Part shown: one piece after another, positions 8,185-17,986 of the stretch
How the letters are laid out: every line of letters starts with the position of its first letter
Position numbering within the stretch: the first letter of the stretch is position 1
NCBI RefSeq assembly: GCF_015624505.1
Contig: NZ_CP061379.1
Span: forward strand, 1,798,001-1,862,000
DNA: 64,000 nt
Origin: Bradyrhizobium commune
GTDB lineage: Bacteria > Pseudomonadota > Alphaproteobacteria > Rhizobiales > Xanthobacteraceae
Direction: 5' to 3'
Notes under the pieces: generated by a model
The model's database searches: none
What the model saw: only the letters and a program-made list of their open reading frames with translations
What the model was told of the DNA's origin: nothing
Position numbers and translations under genes: made by a program

Positions 8185-9147
8185 TTATGCGAGCTTCCGC
8201 GGCAGCTCATTGCCCTTGGTCCAAACGTCGATCGCATCGACCATCTGGGTGTAATGGATCCGCAATCCGTCCTCGGTCGCGTAGCCGAGATGCGGCGTCA
8301 GCACGAGATTGTCGAGCTTGCGGAAGGGATGGTCGACCGGCAGCGGCTCGACCGAGAACACATCGATGCCGGCGCCGGCGATCTTCTTCTGCTGCAACGC
8401 TTCGAGCAGCGCCTGCTCATCGACGATCGGCCCCCGCGCGGTGTTGACCAGGAAGGCGGTCGGCTCCATCCGCGCGAGGTCTTCGCGGCCGACCAGCCCG
8501 CGGGACCGTTCGCTCAGCACCACATGGATGGTGACGATGTCGGCCCTGGCGAACAGCTCCTCCTTGCTGGCGTAGCCGACGCCCGCCGCGGCGCACTTCT
8601 CCGGCGTCAGGTTCGGGCTCCAGGCGATCACGTTCATACCGAACGCTTTGGCAATGCCCGCCATCTTGCTGCCGAGCTTGCCGAGCCCGACGATGCCGAG
8701 CGTCATTCCCTCGATCTCGACGCCGGCAAAGGTCTGCCAGGGCTCGCCGGCATGCATCCGCGCGTTCTCGCGGCCGATGCCGCGGGTCAGTTCCAGGATC
8801 AGGCCCATGGTGAGGGGCGCGGTCGGGTCGCGGGAATATTGCGTGCCGCCGATGGAGACGCCGCGTGCCTTCGCGGCCTCCATGTCGATCGACGCGTTGC
8901 GCATGCCTGAGGTGAGCAGCAGCTTCAGCTTCGGCAGCTTGTCGAACAGGCTCTTGGGGAACGCGGTGCGTTCGCGCATCGCGCAGACGATCTCGAAATC
9001 GGCCAGCGCGCTCGCTGCGGCCTGTTCGGAGGCAAAGGAATGGCTGAACACGGTGACGTCGACGCGATCGGAAAGTTTCGGCCAGTCGGCGACATCGAGG
9101 GCGAGATCAAAATAGTCGTCGAGAATTGCACAGCGCAGCCGCGACAT
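8185..9147 (-). CDS. D-2-hydroxyacid dehydrogenase family protein
   Basis: A 320-residue NAD(P)-dependent dehydrogenase. The nucleotide-binding motif is GIVGLGKLGSKM. The catalytic triad is visible as Arg in VNTARGPIVDE, Glu in DVFSVEPLP and His in LTPHLGY. Family members interconvert 2-keto acids and D-2-hydroxy acids; SerA-, glyoxylate reductase- and lactate dehydrogenase-like branches cannot be told apart here. I chose the ATG at 9147 (MSRLRCAILDDY), where the conserved fold begins. The upstream extension is basic and poorly conserved-looking. Confidence 0.9.
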   Translation of the reverse strand: MSRLRCAILDDYFDLALDVADWPKLSDRVDVTVFSHSFASEQAAASALADFEIVCAMRERTAFPKSLFDKLPKLKLLLTSGMRNASIDMEAAKARGVSIGGTQYSRDPTAPLTMGLILELTRGIGRENARMHAGEPWQTFAGVEIEGMTLGIVGLGKLGSKMAGIAKAFGMNVIAWSPNLTPEKCAAAGVGYASKEELFARADIVTIHVVLSERSRGLVGREDLARMEPTAFLVNTARGPIVDEQALLEALQQKKIAGAGIDVFSVEPLPVDHPFRKLDNLVLTPHLGYATEDGLRIHYTQMVDAIDVWTKGNELPRKLA

Positions 9148-9276
9148 CAGCGTCCATCCATGGCCAGAGGTGACGGCGCGAGCGGGGCGCCATCGTCGTA
9201 ACCGGGCCATGGTTGCGCGCAATCACGCCTGCGCGCAAGACGCTCTCGTCTTCAAAAATCCGATAGGGCGGAGGCC

Positions 9277-9492
9277 TTAGAGGTCGCGGGGTTTCAGCCG
9301 GATCGGCGCATCCATGCCGTGCTTGGCGCGCCAGGCCGGGCCGGGGCCGCGCATGTAGTGCAGCTCGGGCCGGTAGGGGTTGAAGGCGGTGGCGAAGAAG
9401 CGCTTCCAGAAGCCCTTGACCCCGGACACGAGTCCGGCGGCGTTCCCGGCTTCGACCGGAACGGCGATGGAGTGGGTCTCGATCAGAGCCAT
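9277..9492 (-). CDS. Small hypothetical protein
   Basis: A 71-residue protein beginning MALIETHSIAVPVEAG, with a central basic aromatic stretch (FWKRFFATAFNPYRPELHYMRG). It is hydrophilic overall with no signal peptide. It has a normal ATG start preceded by a GAGG-like sequence. No known domain is recognised. It stands alone between the dehydrogenase and ettA. Confidence 0.6.
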   Translation of the reverse strand: MALIETHSIAVPVEAGNAAGLVSGVKGFWKRFFATAFNPYRPELHYMRGPGPAWRAKHGMDAPIRLKPRDL

Positions 9493-9726
9493 GATGGGCC
9501 TCGCTGTTCTCCCCGTTCATTCTGAGCAGGGGGCGCTTGTGTCCGCGCATGACCGAGCTTTGGCCTGATTTATTAAAAGATAGTTTCAATTGTCCGGATT
9601 GGGCTCCGGATGGTGTCCGTCCCGTATTCATCCGTGGTGAACGGAGGGAAAACATTGCCCTTTGGGGACGGGATCGCTACATCGGCAGCAAGCAAATTTC
9701 CTCAAATCGAAGGTTTCACGGGACCG

Positions 9727-11376
<1,650 letters not shown>

Positions 11377-11386
11377 CGTTCGTTTC

Positions 11387-12415
11387 ATGAGCCCGCGGAG
11401 GGGCGATCTGGTTGGTGCGCTTGTGCTTGGGCTATTGCTCGGCACGCCAACCGAGACGCGGGCCAATGACACGATGGCTACGGTTGGTGCCGGCGGCCTG
11501 AGCTTCCAGAAAACCGCCGAGCTGGAGATGACGTCTGAGGAACTATACCTTAGCCCGAAGCAAGTTCGCGTTCGCTACGTGTTCAACAATCTGACCAGTC
11601 ACGAGGTCTCGGGGACGGTCGCCTTTCCGCTTCCCGAGATTTCGGTGGCTGACATGAGCGAAGCGCCCCATGAATTCCACAAATCCTACCTTCGCGGGGA
11701 CGTCTTTGATTTTCACGTCGAAGCGGGAGGACGTCCGGTCACGCCGCTGGCCGACATTCATGCTGTGGTCAAGGATCGTGAGGGGCGCGAGAAGGACGTA
11801 ACCGATTTGTTGAACGAGTATCGATTGCCTGTGTTGGATCCCGAGGCCGGCATTGGGGCACTCAGCCCCGAGGCGATCAAGACTCTTGTCGCCGCCGGCG
11901 TCCTGGAGGACGACGGCGATCACCATCCGCGTTGGTCCGTCAGGACGGCCTTCCATTGGAATCAAGTCTTCCCGGCTCGTCGCTCGACTGTCGTTGTCCA
12001 TCGATACCGGCCGGTCATCGGTGGTTCTCATCTCGCGCGCGAAATGATCGCAGACGATGTAGGCGGCAATCTCGCTGAGTGGTGCCTGGACAGGGGATTC
12101 CTGAATTCGGTGAAAGGGCTACCTGCCGACAACGATGGCTTGCTTCTGACGACGACGCTCGAATATGTCCTGAAGACTGGTGCGAATTGGGCTGGGCCGA
12201 TCCGCAGCTTCAGGCTCGAAATCGACAAAGCTGGTGCCGACCTTGTCTCCCTCTGCCCAATTCCCGGATTGAAATTGCAGCGGCAAGGACAGACCTTCGT
12301 TGCCAAGGCGTCGCAGTTCATGCCTGCGGGTAATCTCAAATTGCTGTTCGTCTATCGGGGGTGCGACAAGGCTCCCTGCGGTCTCGAACCAAAATGGCCT
12401 GGTTATCCGCGCTGA
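11387..12415 (+). CDS. DUF4424 domain exported protein
   Basis: A 342-residue protein with a signal peptide (cleavage near TETRA-NDT) followed by a domain I recognise as DUF4424: NDTMATVGAGGLSFQKTAELEMTSEEL, then SxxxVRVRYVFNN and a C-terminal Cys-containing part. The role of this domain is unknown. It starts ten bases after the ettA stop, so the two may share a transcript although they act in different compartments. Three cysteines near the C-terminus (CPIPG, CDKAPC) could form disulfides in the periplasm. Confidence 0.82.
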   Translation: MSPRRGDLVGALVLGLLLGTPTETRANDTMATVGAGGLSFQKTAELEMTSEELYLSPKQVRVRYVFNNLTSHEVSGTVAFPLPEISVADMSEAPHEFHKSYLRGDVFDFHVEAGGRPVTPLADIHAVVKDREGREKDVTDLLNEYRLPVLDPEAGIGALSPEAIKTLVAAGVLEDDGDHHPRWSVRTAFHWNQVFPARRSTVVVHRYRPVIGGSHLAREMIADDVGGNLAEWCLDRGFLNSVKGLPADNDGLLLTTTLEYVLKTGANWAGPIRSFRLEIDKAGADLVSLCPIPGLKLQRQGQTFVAKASQFMPAGNLKLLFVYRGCDKAPCGLEPKWPGYPR

Positions 12416-12487
12416 AAACTGTTTGAGAGAGGACTGTCCGCGTTGAGCAAATTGAGAGGCGTCTTGATTTGGTTGGCGCTTGAACGG

Positions 12488-13732
12488 ATGTCCCGGTTGA
12501 CGCTCCGGTCCGTCGTCCTTGGCATCGTGTCGCTGTTCTTGGCAGCACTTGCTATTCAGCCTGCTCGCGCGGCCGATGCCGCCTTCACGCAGTTCATCGC
12601 TTCGCTGTGGTCTGAAGCGGAGGCCGCCGGTGTATCGCGCGCGACGTTCGATCAACAGACGCGCGGGCTCGAGCCGGACTACAAGCTGCCTGATCTGATC
12701 CTGCCCGGACGGCCGGCGACCGGCGCGCCGTCGCAGGCCGAGTTCGTGCAGGTGCCGGCCGATTACATCAAGGAAGCCGCGATCGCGAACCTTGCCGGCG
12801 AGGGGCAGCGGCTGCTGCAAAAATACCGCGCTCAGCTGAACGAGATCGAGAAAAGCTCCGGCGTGCCGGCCACCGTGATGCTCGCGATCTGGGGCCGTGA
12901 GACCGACTATGGCCGCTACACGCTCCCCTACGATCTCGTGCGTGTGCTGGCGACGCAGGCCTATGTGGGCCGGCGCAAGGACACCTATCGCAACGAGTTC
13001 ATCCTCGCGTTGAAGATCCTTGGCGAGGGCGTGGTGACGCGCAAGGACATGCGCTCGTCCTGGGCGGGCGCCACCGGGCTCACGCAATTCCTGCCGTCGG
13101 AGTATTACAAGCACGGCGTCGATTTCGACCATGACGGACGCATCGACATCTGGCACTCGGTGCCGGATGCGTTGGCCTCGGCTGCGCAGCAACTCGTCAA
13201 CAAGGGTTGGCAGAGCGGCCTGCGCTGGGCTTATGAGGTGCAGGCGCCGGCCAAGGTCGATTGCACGTCGGGTGTGCCCGAGGTGACGAAGCCGATCGGC
13301 CAATGGTTGCGCGAGGGCTTTGTGCCGGTGCGTGGACAAAAGCTCAGTGCCGCCGAGCAGGCGCAGTCGGCCTCGCTGCTCCAGCCTGAAGGCATCTATG
13401 GTCCGTCGTTCCTGACCACGACGAATTACTTCGTCATCAAGGAGTATAATTTCTCCGACCTCTACGTGCTGTACGTCGGCCATCTCAGCGATCGCATGAC
13501 GAGCCCGCAGCCGTTTGCGACGCCATGGTCGGCTTCGAAGCAATTGCGAACAAAGGATGTCGAGGCGATGCAGCGCGGGCTCACGCGCGTCGGGCTCTAC
13601 AAGGACAAGATCGACGGCAAGGCCGGCATGCAGACGCGTGCCGCGCTCGGTGCCTATCAGAAATCGGCAGGGCTCAAGGTCGATTGCTGGCCGAGTGAAG
13701 AGGTGCTGCGCTCGATCCAGGCGGTGCGCTAG
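12488..13732 (+). CDS. MltB-family lytic murein transglycosylase with peptidoglycan-binding domain
   Basis: A 414-residue exported enzyme. After a signal peptide (ending QPARA) comes the SLT_2/MltB catalytic domain with the catalytic glutamate in IWGRETDYG, then GATGLTQFLPSEYY and the Asp-rich DFDHDGRIDIW loop. A PG_binding_1 domain forms the last 60 residues (LRTKDVEAMQRGLTRVGLY). It cleaves glycan strands to 1,6-anhydromuropeptides. The ATG at 12488 begins the signal peptide cleanly; a TTG at 12443 would add 15 residues. Confidence 0.92.
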   Translation: MSRLTLRSVVLGIVSLFLAALAIQPARAADAAFTQFIASLWSEAEAAGVSRATFDQQTRGLEPDYKLPDLILPGRPATGAPSQAEFVQVPADYIKEAAIANLAGEGQRLLQKYRAQLNEIEKSSGVPATVMLAIWGRETDYGRYTLPYDLVRVLATQAYVGRRKDTYRNEFILALKILGEGVVTRKDMRSSWAGATGLTQFLPSEYYKHGVDFDHDGRIDIWHSVPDALASAAQQLVNKGWQSGLRWAYEVQAPAKVDCTSGVPEVTKPIGQWLREGFVPVRGQKLSAAEQAQSASLLQPEGIYGPSFLTTTNYFVIKEYNFSDLYVLYVGHLSDRMTSPQPFATPWSASKQLRTKDVEAMQRGLTRVGLYKDKIDGKAGMQTRAALGAYQKSAGLKVDCWPSEEVLRSIQAVR

Positions 13733-13746
13733 CTAGCCAAGCCCTG

Positions 13747-13785
13747 CAAAAGAAAAAAGCCCGGCCGATGCACTCGGCCGGGCTT
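13747..13785 (-). terminator. Rho-independent terminator
   Basis: The arms AAGCCCGGCCGA and TCGGCCGGGCTT form a 12-bp stem with a 5-base loop at 13757-13785. On the minus strand it is followed by TTTTCTTTT-like sequence. It lies 33 bases past the stop of the minus-strand gene at 13818-14102 and close to the MltB stop on the other strand. Confidence 0.88.
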
Positions 13786-13817
13786 CGATCGCGGCGCTCG
13801 CGCGCCCTGCGATCAGA

Positions 13818-14102
13818 TCAGTAGCAGACGCGAACCGGGCGGATGACCCAGCCATAACCGTCCCAATAGCGTTGACGCTGCCAGTAGCAGGGCGGCGGGG
13901 GCGGAGCGGGCTCGGCAACGTAAACCGGACCACCATAGGCCGGACGGCTCGCCGCGATGGCGCCGCCGACAATGGCTCCGCCGATCAGGCCGGCTGCGAT
14001 GCCGGCGCCGACGCCGTCATGGGCCTGGGCGGGCGGCGTGGCGGTCACCAGCGAACCGGCGACCGTCGCAACCGTGAGGGCGGCAACAATAGTCTTCTTC
14101 AT
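13818..14102 (-). CDS. Small exported Gly-rich protein with C-terminal WxRQRYWDGY motif
   Basis: A 94-residue protein. It has a signal peptide (MKKTIVAALTVATVAG...AQA), a glycine-zipper-like segment GAGIAAGLIGGAIVGGAIA, a Pro-rich linker, and the C-terminal motif CYWQRQRYWDGYGWVIRPVRVC with one cysteine at each end. The neighbour at 14309-14647 has the same architecture and motif. Glycine zippers often insert into or pack at membranes. The function is unknown. Confidence 0.78.
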   Translation of the reverse strand: MKKTIVAALTVATVAGSLVTATPPAQAHDGVGAGIAAGLIGGAIVGGAIAASRPAYGGPVYVAEPAPPPPPCYWQRQRYWDGYGWVIRPVRVCY

Positions 14103-14308
14103 GCTCTTGGCTCTCCTATGGACGCACCTTGTTAGAAGCGTCCGGGGTTCAAAGGTTCACGCACACGCGAATGGAATTGGCCTTGCAGCTAGGAAGCGCG
14201 CAAATGGTCAATCCACGGTAAACGCACACGGAGCCGTGACGAGAAAAAGCGGTCTTTTTCGGGCTCCGAGATGAACGGCGCATCCGTAGTCAACCGGCTT
14301 CGCGCACC

Positions 14309-14647
14309 TTAGCCGCAGACTCTGACGCGACGAACGCGCCAGGCGTAGCCGTCCCAGAAGCGCTGCTTCTGCCAGACGCAGCCGCCGCCGTAATAGTCGT
14401 CGGCGACATAGCCCGGGCCCGGCGCGTAGTAGCGGGGCGGATAGTAGCCGGGGCCGTAACCCGGACCATAGGCGTAACCCGGACCGGGTCCGTAATAATA
14501 CGGGGAGGCCAGCGCGCCGCCGACAATGGCGCCGCCGATGATCCCGGCGGCCACGCCTGCAGCGACACCGCGCTGTGCATGCGCCGGAGACCCGGCCGTC
14601 AGGACCAGGGTGGCAGCGGCAGCGACTGCCAGGAGCGACTTCTTCAT
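14309..14647 (-). CDS. Small exported Gly/Tyr-rich protein, paralog of its neighbour
   Basis: A 112-residue protein. It has a signal peptide (ending SPAHA), a glycine-zipper segment GVAAGVAAGIIGGAIVGGALA, a Tyr/Pro/Gly-rich linker with repeated GPGYGPGYY-like units, and the C-terminal motif CVWQKQRFWDGYAWRVRRVRVC. The motif and order of parts match the protein at 13818-14102, so the two are tandem duplicates that differ mainly in the linker. They are probably envelope proteins of unknown function. Confidence 0.78.
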   Translation of the reverse strand: MKKSLLAVAAAATLVLTAGSPAHAQRGVAAGVAAGIIGGAIVGGALASPYYYGPGPGYAYGPGYGPGYYPPRYYAPGPGYVADDYYGGGCVWQKQRFWDGYAWRVRRVRVCG

Positions 14648-14795
14648 TGGCTCAACCTTTCACGCCCAAATACACGGAACTCTTACCGCCAAAGTTCCAT
14701 ACTTCGCTTGAACGATCAATGAACGGCATCTCTGCCGGGTGCGACCAATTGGTAGAAGTCGTGGCTTTTGGCCCTGAAATTTGCCTTGGGAGACG

Positions 14796-15098
14796 ATGAT
14801 GAACGGCGTCCTGACCAGTGCCCTGATCGCCGCCGGGGCCACCGGCATTATTGGTTATGCCCTGATCAGCTATTTGCAAAGCCGCAGCCCGCGCTCGCGT
14901 GCGAGAGCCGGCGGCGATGGTGGCGGTGTCGATAGCTATTCTGATACGAGCAGTGACGGATTCTCGCTGGGCAGCTGGTTTTCCAGCGACAGTTCGGGCA
15001 GCTCGACCGACAGCGGTAGTTGCTCCACGAGCGATAGCGGCGGGGGCGGGGATTGCGGAGGCGGCGGCGATGGTGGGGGAGGCGGTGGCGGCGACTAG
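14796..15098 (+). CDS. Membrane-anchored Ser/Gly-rich small protein
   Basis: A 100-residue protein. It has an N-terminal transmembrane segment (GVLTSALIAAGATGIIGYALISYL), a basic stop-transfer stretch (SRSPRSRARAG), a Ser/Asp-rich middle and a Gly-rich tail containing two cysteines (SCSTSDSGGGGDCGGGG). GGGAG lies just upstream of the ATG at 14796; a second ATG follows directly. The composition resembles other rhizobial proteins with glycine-rich cysteine tails. No function is assigned. Confidence 0.65.
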   Translation: MMNGVLTSALIAAGATGIIGYALISYLQSRSPRSRARAGGDGGGVDSYSDTSSDGFSLGSWFSSDSSGSSTDSGSCSTSDSGGGGDCGGGGDGGGGGGGD

Positions 15099-15139
15099 GC
15101 CCGGATCCGGCTCGATCTTGATCCCGCGCAAGGCCGTTT

Positions 15140-15156
15140 TTTAGAGCCGTTCTAGG
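15140..15156. promoter_or_regulatory. Probable degenerate iron control element (Irr box) before bfd
   Basis: TTTAGAG-CCG-TTCTAGG resembles the ICE palindrome TTTAGAA-N3-TTCTAAA with three differences in 14 positions. It lies about 110 bases upstream of the bfd start. Irr is the haem-linked iron regulator of Rhizobiales. A perfect copy lies before bfr. Confidence 0.6.
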
Positions 15157-15266
15157 CTATTTCCGGGCCAGTTTGGATTAGCTCCAAATACCGGTTTTTC
15201 CTTTTGCATCCGGCCGGCCGCTTAAATATCGATGATGGCGCATCACCGAAGGGCCTGCCGCTTCCC

Positions 15267-15539
15267 ATGATCGTCTGTTCCTGTAATGTGCTGAGCGATG
15301 ACGACATCCGCGCCGCCGTCGCCGAGTCCGACGACGCTGTGCGCCATGCGAAGCAGATCTATGGATGCCTCGGCTGTAGCGCCGAATGCGGCCGCTGCGC
15401 GCGCACCATCAAGACCATCATTGATGAAGCGCTTGGCCCCTGCGCCAAGTCCTGCTGCTCGGGCTGCCCGCACAGCCACACCGTGGCCGCCAACGACGAG
15501 ACGGCCGAGCCCGCCCAGTTCGCCCTCGCGGCCTGCTGA
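15267..15539 (+). CDS. bfd: Bacterioferritin-associated ferredoxin
   Basis: A 90-residue protein with a BFD-like [2Fe-2S] domain. The CxC pair is Cys4/Cys6 and the CxxC pair most likely Cys41/Cys44 (ECGRC), matching the E. coli Bfd spacing. An extra CLGC is at 34-37. The tail after residue 60 is also cysteine-rich (CAKSCCSGC) and absent from the short E. coli protein. Bfd passes electrons to bacterioferritin haem so that stored iron can be released. It sits just upstream of bfr in the same direction but each has its own iron box. Confidence 0.92.
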   Translation: MIVCSCNVLSDDDIRAAVAESDDAVRHAKQIYGCLGCSAECGRCARTIKTIIDEALGPCAKSCCSGCPHSHTVAANDETAEPAQFALAAC

Positions 15540-15614
15540 CAACCCTTCCCCACCATCGGCTGAGCTTATCCCCGGCTGCGTCGGGGTAGCCGATTGCCCT
15601 CGTTCCCAAACTGT

Positions 15615-15631
15615 TTTAGAAGCGTTCTAAA
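15615..15631. promoter_or_regulatory. Perfect iron control element (Irr box) before bfr
   Basis: TTTAGAA-GCG-TTCTAAA is a perfect palindrome matching the ICE consensus as I remember it. It lies 44 bases upstream of the bfr start, a position fitting repression by Irr when iron is scarce. Confidence 0.85.
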
Positions 15632-15674
15632 TTCGGTTTAGGACCGAATTGGGCGGCAATATCTGGAGTGAATC

Positions 15675-16163
15675 ATGCAGGGCGACGCAAAAGTTATCGA
15701 CTATCTCAACAAGGCACTGCGTCACGAGCTGACTGCGATCAACCAGTACTGGCTGCACTATCGCTTCCTCGACAATTGGGGCCTCCTCGACATGGCCAAG
15801 GTCTGGCGCAAGGAGTCCATCGAGGAGATGGAGCACGCCGACAAGCTCACCGCGCGCATCCTGTTCTTCGACGGTTTCCCGAACATGCAGGTGCTCGATC
15901 CCCTGCGCATCGGCCAGAACGTCAAGGAGATCATCGAGTGCGATCTCGCCGCCGAGATGAGCGCGCGCGCGCTCTACCAGGAAGCAGCGACCTATTGCCA
16001 CGGTGTCAAGGACTACGTCACGCGCGACCTCTTCGAGAAGCTGATGAGCGACGAGGAGCACCACATCGACTTTCTCGAAACCCAGCTCGATCTGATCGGC
16101 CGCATCGGCCTCGAGCTCTACACTCAGAAGCATGTCGGCGGGCTCGAAGGCGAGGGCCATTAG
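15675..16163 (+). CDS. bfr: Bacterioferritin
   Basis: A 162-residue four-helix-bundle iron store. All residues of the ferroxidase centre are at their standard numbers: Glu18, Glu51, His54, Glu94, Glu127 and His130. The haem ligand Met52 is present (EEMEHADKL). It oxidises Fe(II) and stores iron as a mineral inside a 24-subunit shell, with haem between subunit pairs. The preceding gene encodes Bfd, the electron donor for iron release. The iron box at 15615 indicates Irr control. Confidence 0.97.
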   Translation: MQGDAKVIDYLNKALRHELTAINQYWLHYRFLDNWGLLDMAKVWRKESIEEMEHADKLTARILFFDGFPNMQVLDPLRIGQNVKEIIECDLAAEMSARALYQEAATYCHGVKDYVTRDLFEKLMSDEEHHIDFLETQLDLIGRIGLELYTQKHVGGLEGEGH

Positions 16164-16194
16164 TTTCGGGCGCTAACGTCGCACAATCCCCGTA

Positions 16195-16240
16195 TCGTCC
16201 CGGATTGGCGCTCCGCCTCGCTGCGCTTGTCCGGGACGAC
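16195..16240. repeat. Short inverted repeat, TCGTCCCGGA family
   Basis: TCGTCCCGGA and TCCGGGACGA enclose GCGCTCCGCCTCGCTGCGC-like sequence. It lies between the convergent bfr and flavoprotein genes and may terminate both. Confidence 0.7.
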
Positions 16241-16262
16241 AGCATTGTTGGAACGGCACGCC

Positions 16263-16865
16263 TCAGAGCTGCGTCTTGTACCGCGCTTCCACGACGTCCT
16301 GGCTCTCCGGCTCGCCCAGGCTGGTCTGGTCGTGGATGACCTCGCTGATGCTCGGCATCACCGAGCGCTGCACCTTTTCGGCTGCCCACAGCTTTGAGCG
16401 CATCAGCGCCTTGCCGCAGTGGAAATAGACCTCGCTGACGGCGACGCTCAGCACCGCGCGCGGCGGCTTGCCGAATTCCACCATCGAGGCGAGCAGATCC
16501 GGATCGGCCGACAACGTGCCGCGCCCGCCGACACGCAGCGTCTCGTCGATCCCGGGCACAAAGAACAACAGATGCACGAAGCCTGAGCCTTCGACGACGT
16601 TCCGAAAGCTGTCGATCCGGTTGTTGCCGGAACGGTCGGGCATCAGCAATTGGTCTGGTCCGGCGACATGGACGAAGCCAATGCTCCCTCCGCGCGGCGA
16701 GGCGTCGACGCTGCCGTCGGCGCCCGATGTCGCGAGCACGCAGAACGGCGACATCTCGATGAATTTCCTCGCATGCACGTCGATCGCGGGACGTGCTTTC
16801 GCGATCACGCGCGGGGTGGGTTTCGGATAGATGGTTGCGAGGTCTTCGGTGCGAAGGTCGGTCAA
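16263..16865 (-). CDS. Pyridoxamine 5'-phosphate oxidase-like FMN protein (MSMEG_1061 type)
   Basis: A 200-residue split-barrel flavoprotein. The region SPFCVLATSGADGSVDASPRGG, then LLMPDRSGNNRIDSFRNV, is the FMN-binding pattern of the MSMEG_1061-type PPOX family. VGGRGTLSADP and YFHCGKALMRSKLW match its C-terminal half. Members bind FMN or F420 and reduce unknown substrates; true PNPO activity is not expected. No linked pathway is visible. Confidence 0.85.
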   Translation of the reverse strand: MTDLRTEDLATIYPKPTPRVIAKARPAIDVHARKFIEMSPFCVLATSGADGSVDASPRGGSIGFVHVAGPDQLLMPDRSGNNRIDSFRNVVEGSGFVHLLFFVPGIDETLRVGGRGTLSADPDLLASMVEFGKPPRAVLSVAVSEVYFHCGKALMRSKLWAAEKVQRSVMPSISEVIHDQTSLGEPESQDVVEARYKTQL

Positions 16866-16947
16866 TGGTGTGCCTCCGAAACGGCTTTGCGCCAGACTAT
16901 CCGATCCGGAGGGGCGCAGCTAATGGAATCGGCCCCGTGGCGTTGGG

Positions 16948-17301
16948 CTACACCGCGTCTGCCGGCACGAAGCAGCTGATGATGATGGCGCCGCGGTGGT
17001 GGACGTACCACACCACGGCCTGTCCAACCGGATTGCCACGATCGCGGATGATGGCGCGGTCAGGCACCGCCATCCACTGTCCCTCGATTGGCACCCAGTA
17101 GCTGCCGGCGCGCACGTCATATTCGGTGCGGTGACCGTCGGAGATGTCGCAGCAGGGGACGCCGTTCGGCGCCATCACGCTCTTGAACCAGGCGCGGATG
17201 TCGGGCGCGACGTTGTCGTATTGGCCATTGTCGAAAGCGAATGCCACGCTGGTCAGCGCCGTCATCGTGGCCAGCCAAACGCACAGCGCAAGCCTGTGCA
17301 T
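16948..17301 (-). CDS. Small exported hypothetical protein
   Basis: A 117-residue protein with a signal peptide (cleavage near AFAFDN) and a compact domain holding a paired cysteine (GVPCCDISDGH) and a C-terminal one (ISCFVP). Tryptophans (AWFKSV, YWVPIEGQWM, VVWYVHHRG) are well spaced. No known domain is recognised. It is probably periplasmic with a disulfide. The gene stands alone. Confidence 0.68.
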   Translation of the reverse strand: MHRLALCVWLATMTALTSVAFAFDNGQYDNVAPDIRAWFKSVMAPNGVPCCDISDGHRTEYDVRAGSYWVPIEGQWMAVPDRAIIRDRGNPVGQAVVWYVHHRGAIIISCFVPADAV

Positions 17302-17631
17302 GCGATCCTCCTCATCGCGTAGTACCAGTCGCGCGCGATTGCCCCGCGCGTCGATTCGTATCGTTGATGTGATTAAGCCCGAGCTGTCAGCTCATTGCAT
17401 GCTCAAATTATATGCGGCGCCGACGCGCCGCATATAATGCGCTGCGATATGAGGACGCAGTTCGTCGTCTCCTACATCGTGCGTTGCCGTCGTGCGAGGC
17501 TTCCCGCTGGTAGATAAGTCGTTGGCAACCGCCGTGCGTTTCCGTCACCATGGGCCGATGTCGAAGTGTCCGGAACGATGTAGGATTTCGGTTCCGCCGT
17601 CCGTCTTCAAGGAAATTACCGGAGAGACTGC
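17302..17631. other. Intergenic stretch without a gene
   Basis: No supported gene. It holds the perfect palindrome at 17407-17438. GGAGAG just before 17632 is the ribosome binding site of the next gene. Nothing else is recognised. Confidence 0.6.
17407..17438. repeat. Perfect 13-bp AT/GC palindrome
   Basis: ATTATATGCGGCG and CGCCGCATATAAT are exact complements around a six-base loop. It differs from the other repeat families here, is flanked by divergent genes, and is not followed by a T-run, so an operator is as likely as a terminator. Confidence 0.7.
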
Positions 17632-17898
17632 ATGTGCCGCAATATCAAGACGCTGTTCAATTTCGAGCCGCCCGCGACAGAGAACGAGATTCACGCCAGC
17701 GCGCTCCAGTTCGTGCGAAAGCTTTCCGGCTTCAACAAGCCGTCGCAGGCCAATGAGGCGGCTTTCGATCGTGCGGTCGCCGAGGTCTCCGAAACCGCGC
17801 GAAAGCTGCTGATCTCGCTGCACACTCACGCGCCGGCGCGGGATCGCGAGGTCGAGGCGGAAAAGGCGCGGGAACGCTCGCGTCAGCGTTTCGGCTGA
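17632..17898 (+). CDS. DUF2277 domain protein
   Basis: An 88-residue soluble protein that starts MCRNIKTLFNFEPPATENEI, the invariant opening of DUF2277. SALQFVRKLSGFNKPSQANEAAFDRAV continues it. The role of the family is unknown. The C-terminal 20 residues are charged (REVEAEKARERSRQRFG). GGAGAG precedes the ATG by eight bases. Confidence 0.88.
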   Translation: MCRNIKTLFNFEPPATENEIHASALQFVRKLSGFNKPSQANEAAFDRAVAEVSETARKLLISLHTHAPARDREVEAEKARERSRQRFG

Positions 17899-17986
17899 CC
17901 AGCTGCTCCGTGACGTGGCTCACGGAAAAACTGATCTCAGCGCGCGATGATGCTCGCCGGGTAATTGACCCGCCCGGAGCATGATT

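Noticed and set aside
12443..12487. TTG at 12443 as the start of the MltB-like protein
   Set aside because: The ATG at 12488 gives a normal signal peptide; the TTG version puts extra hydrophobic residues before it.
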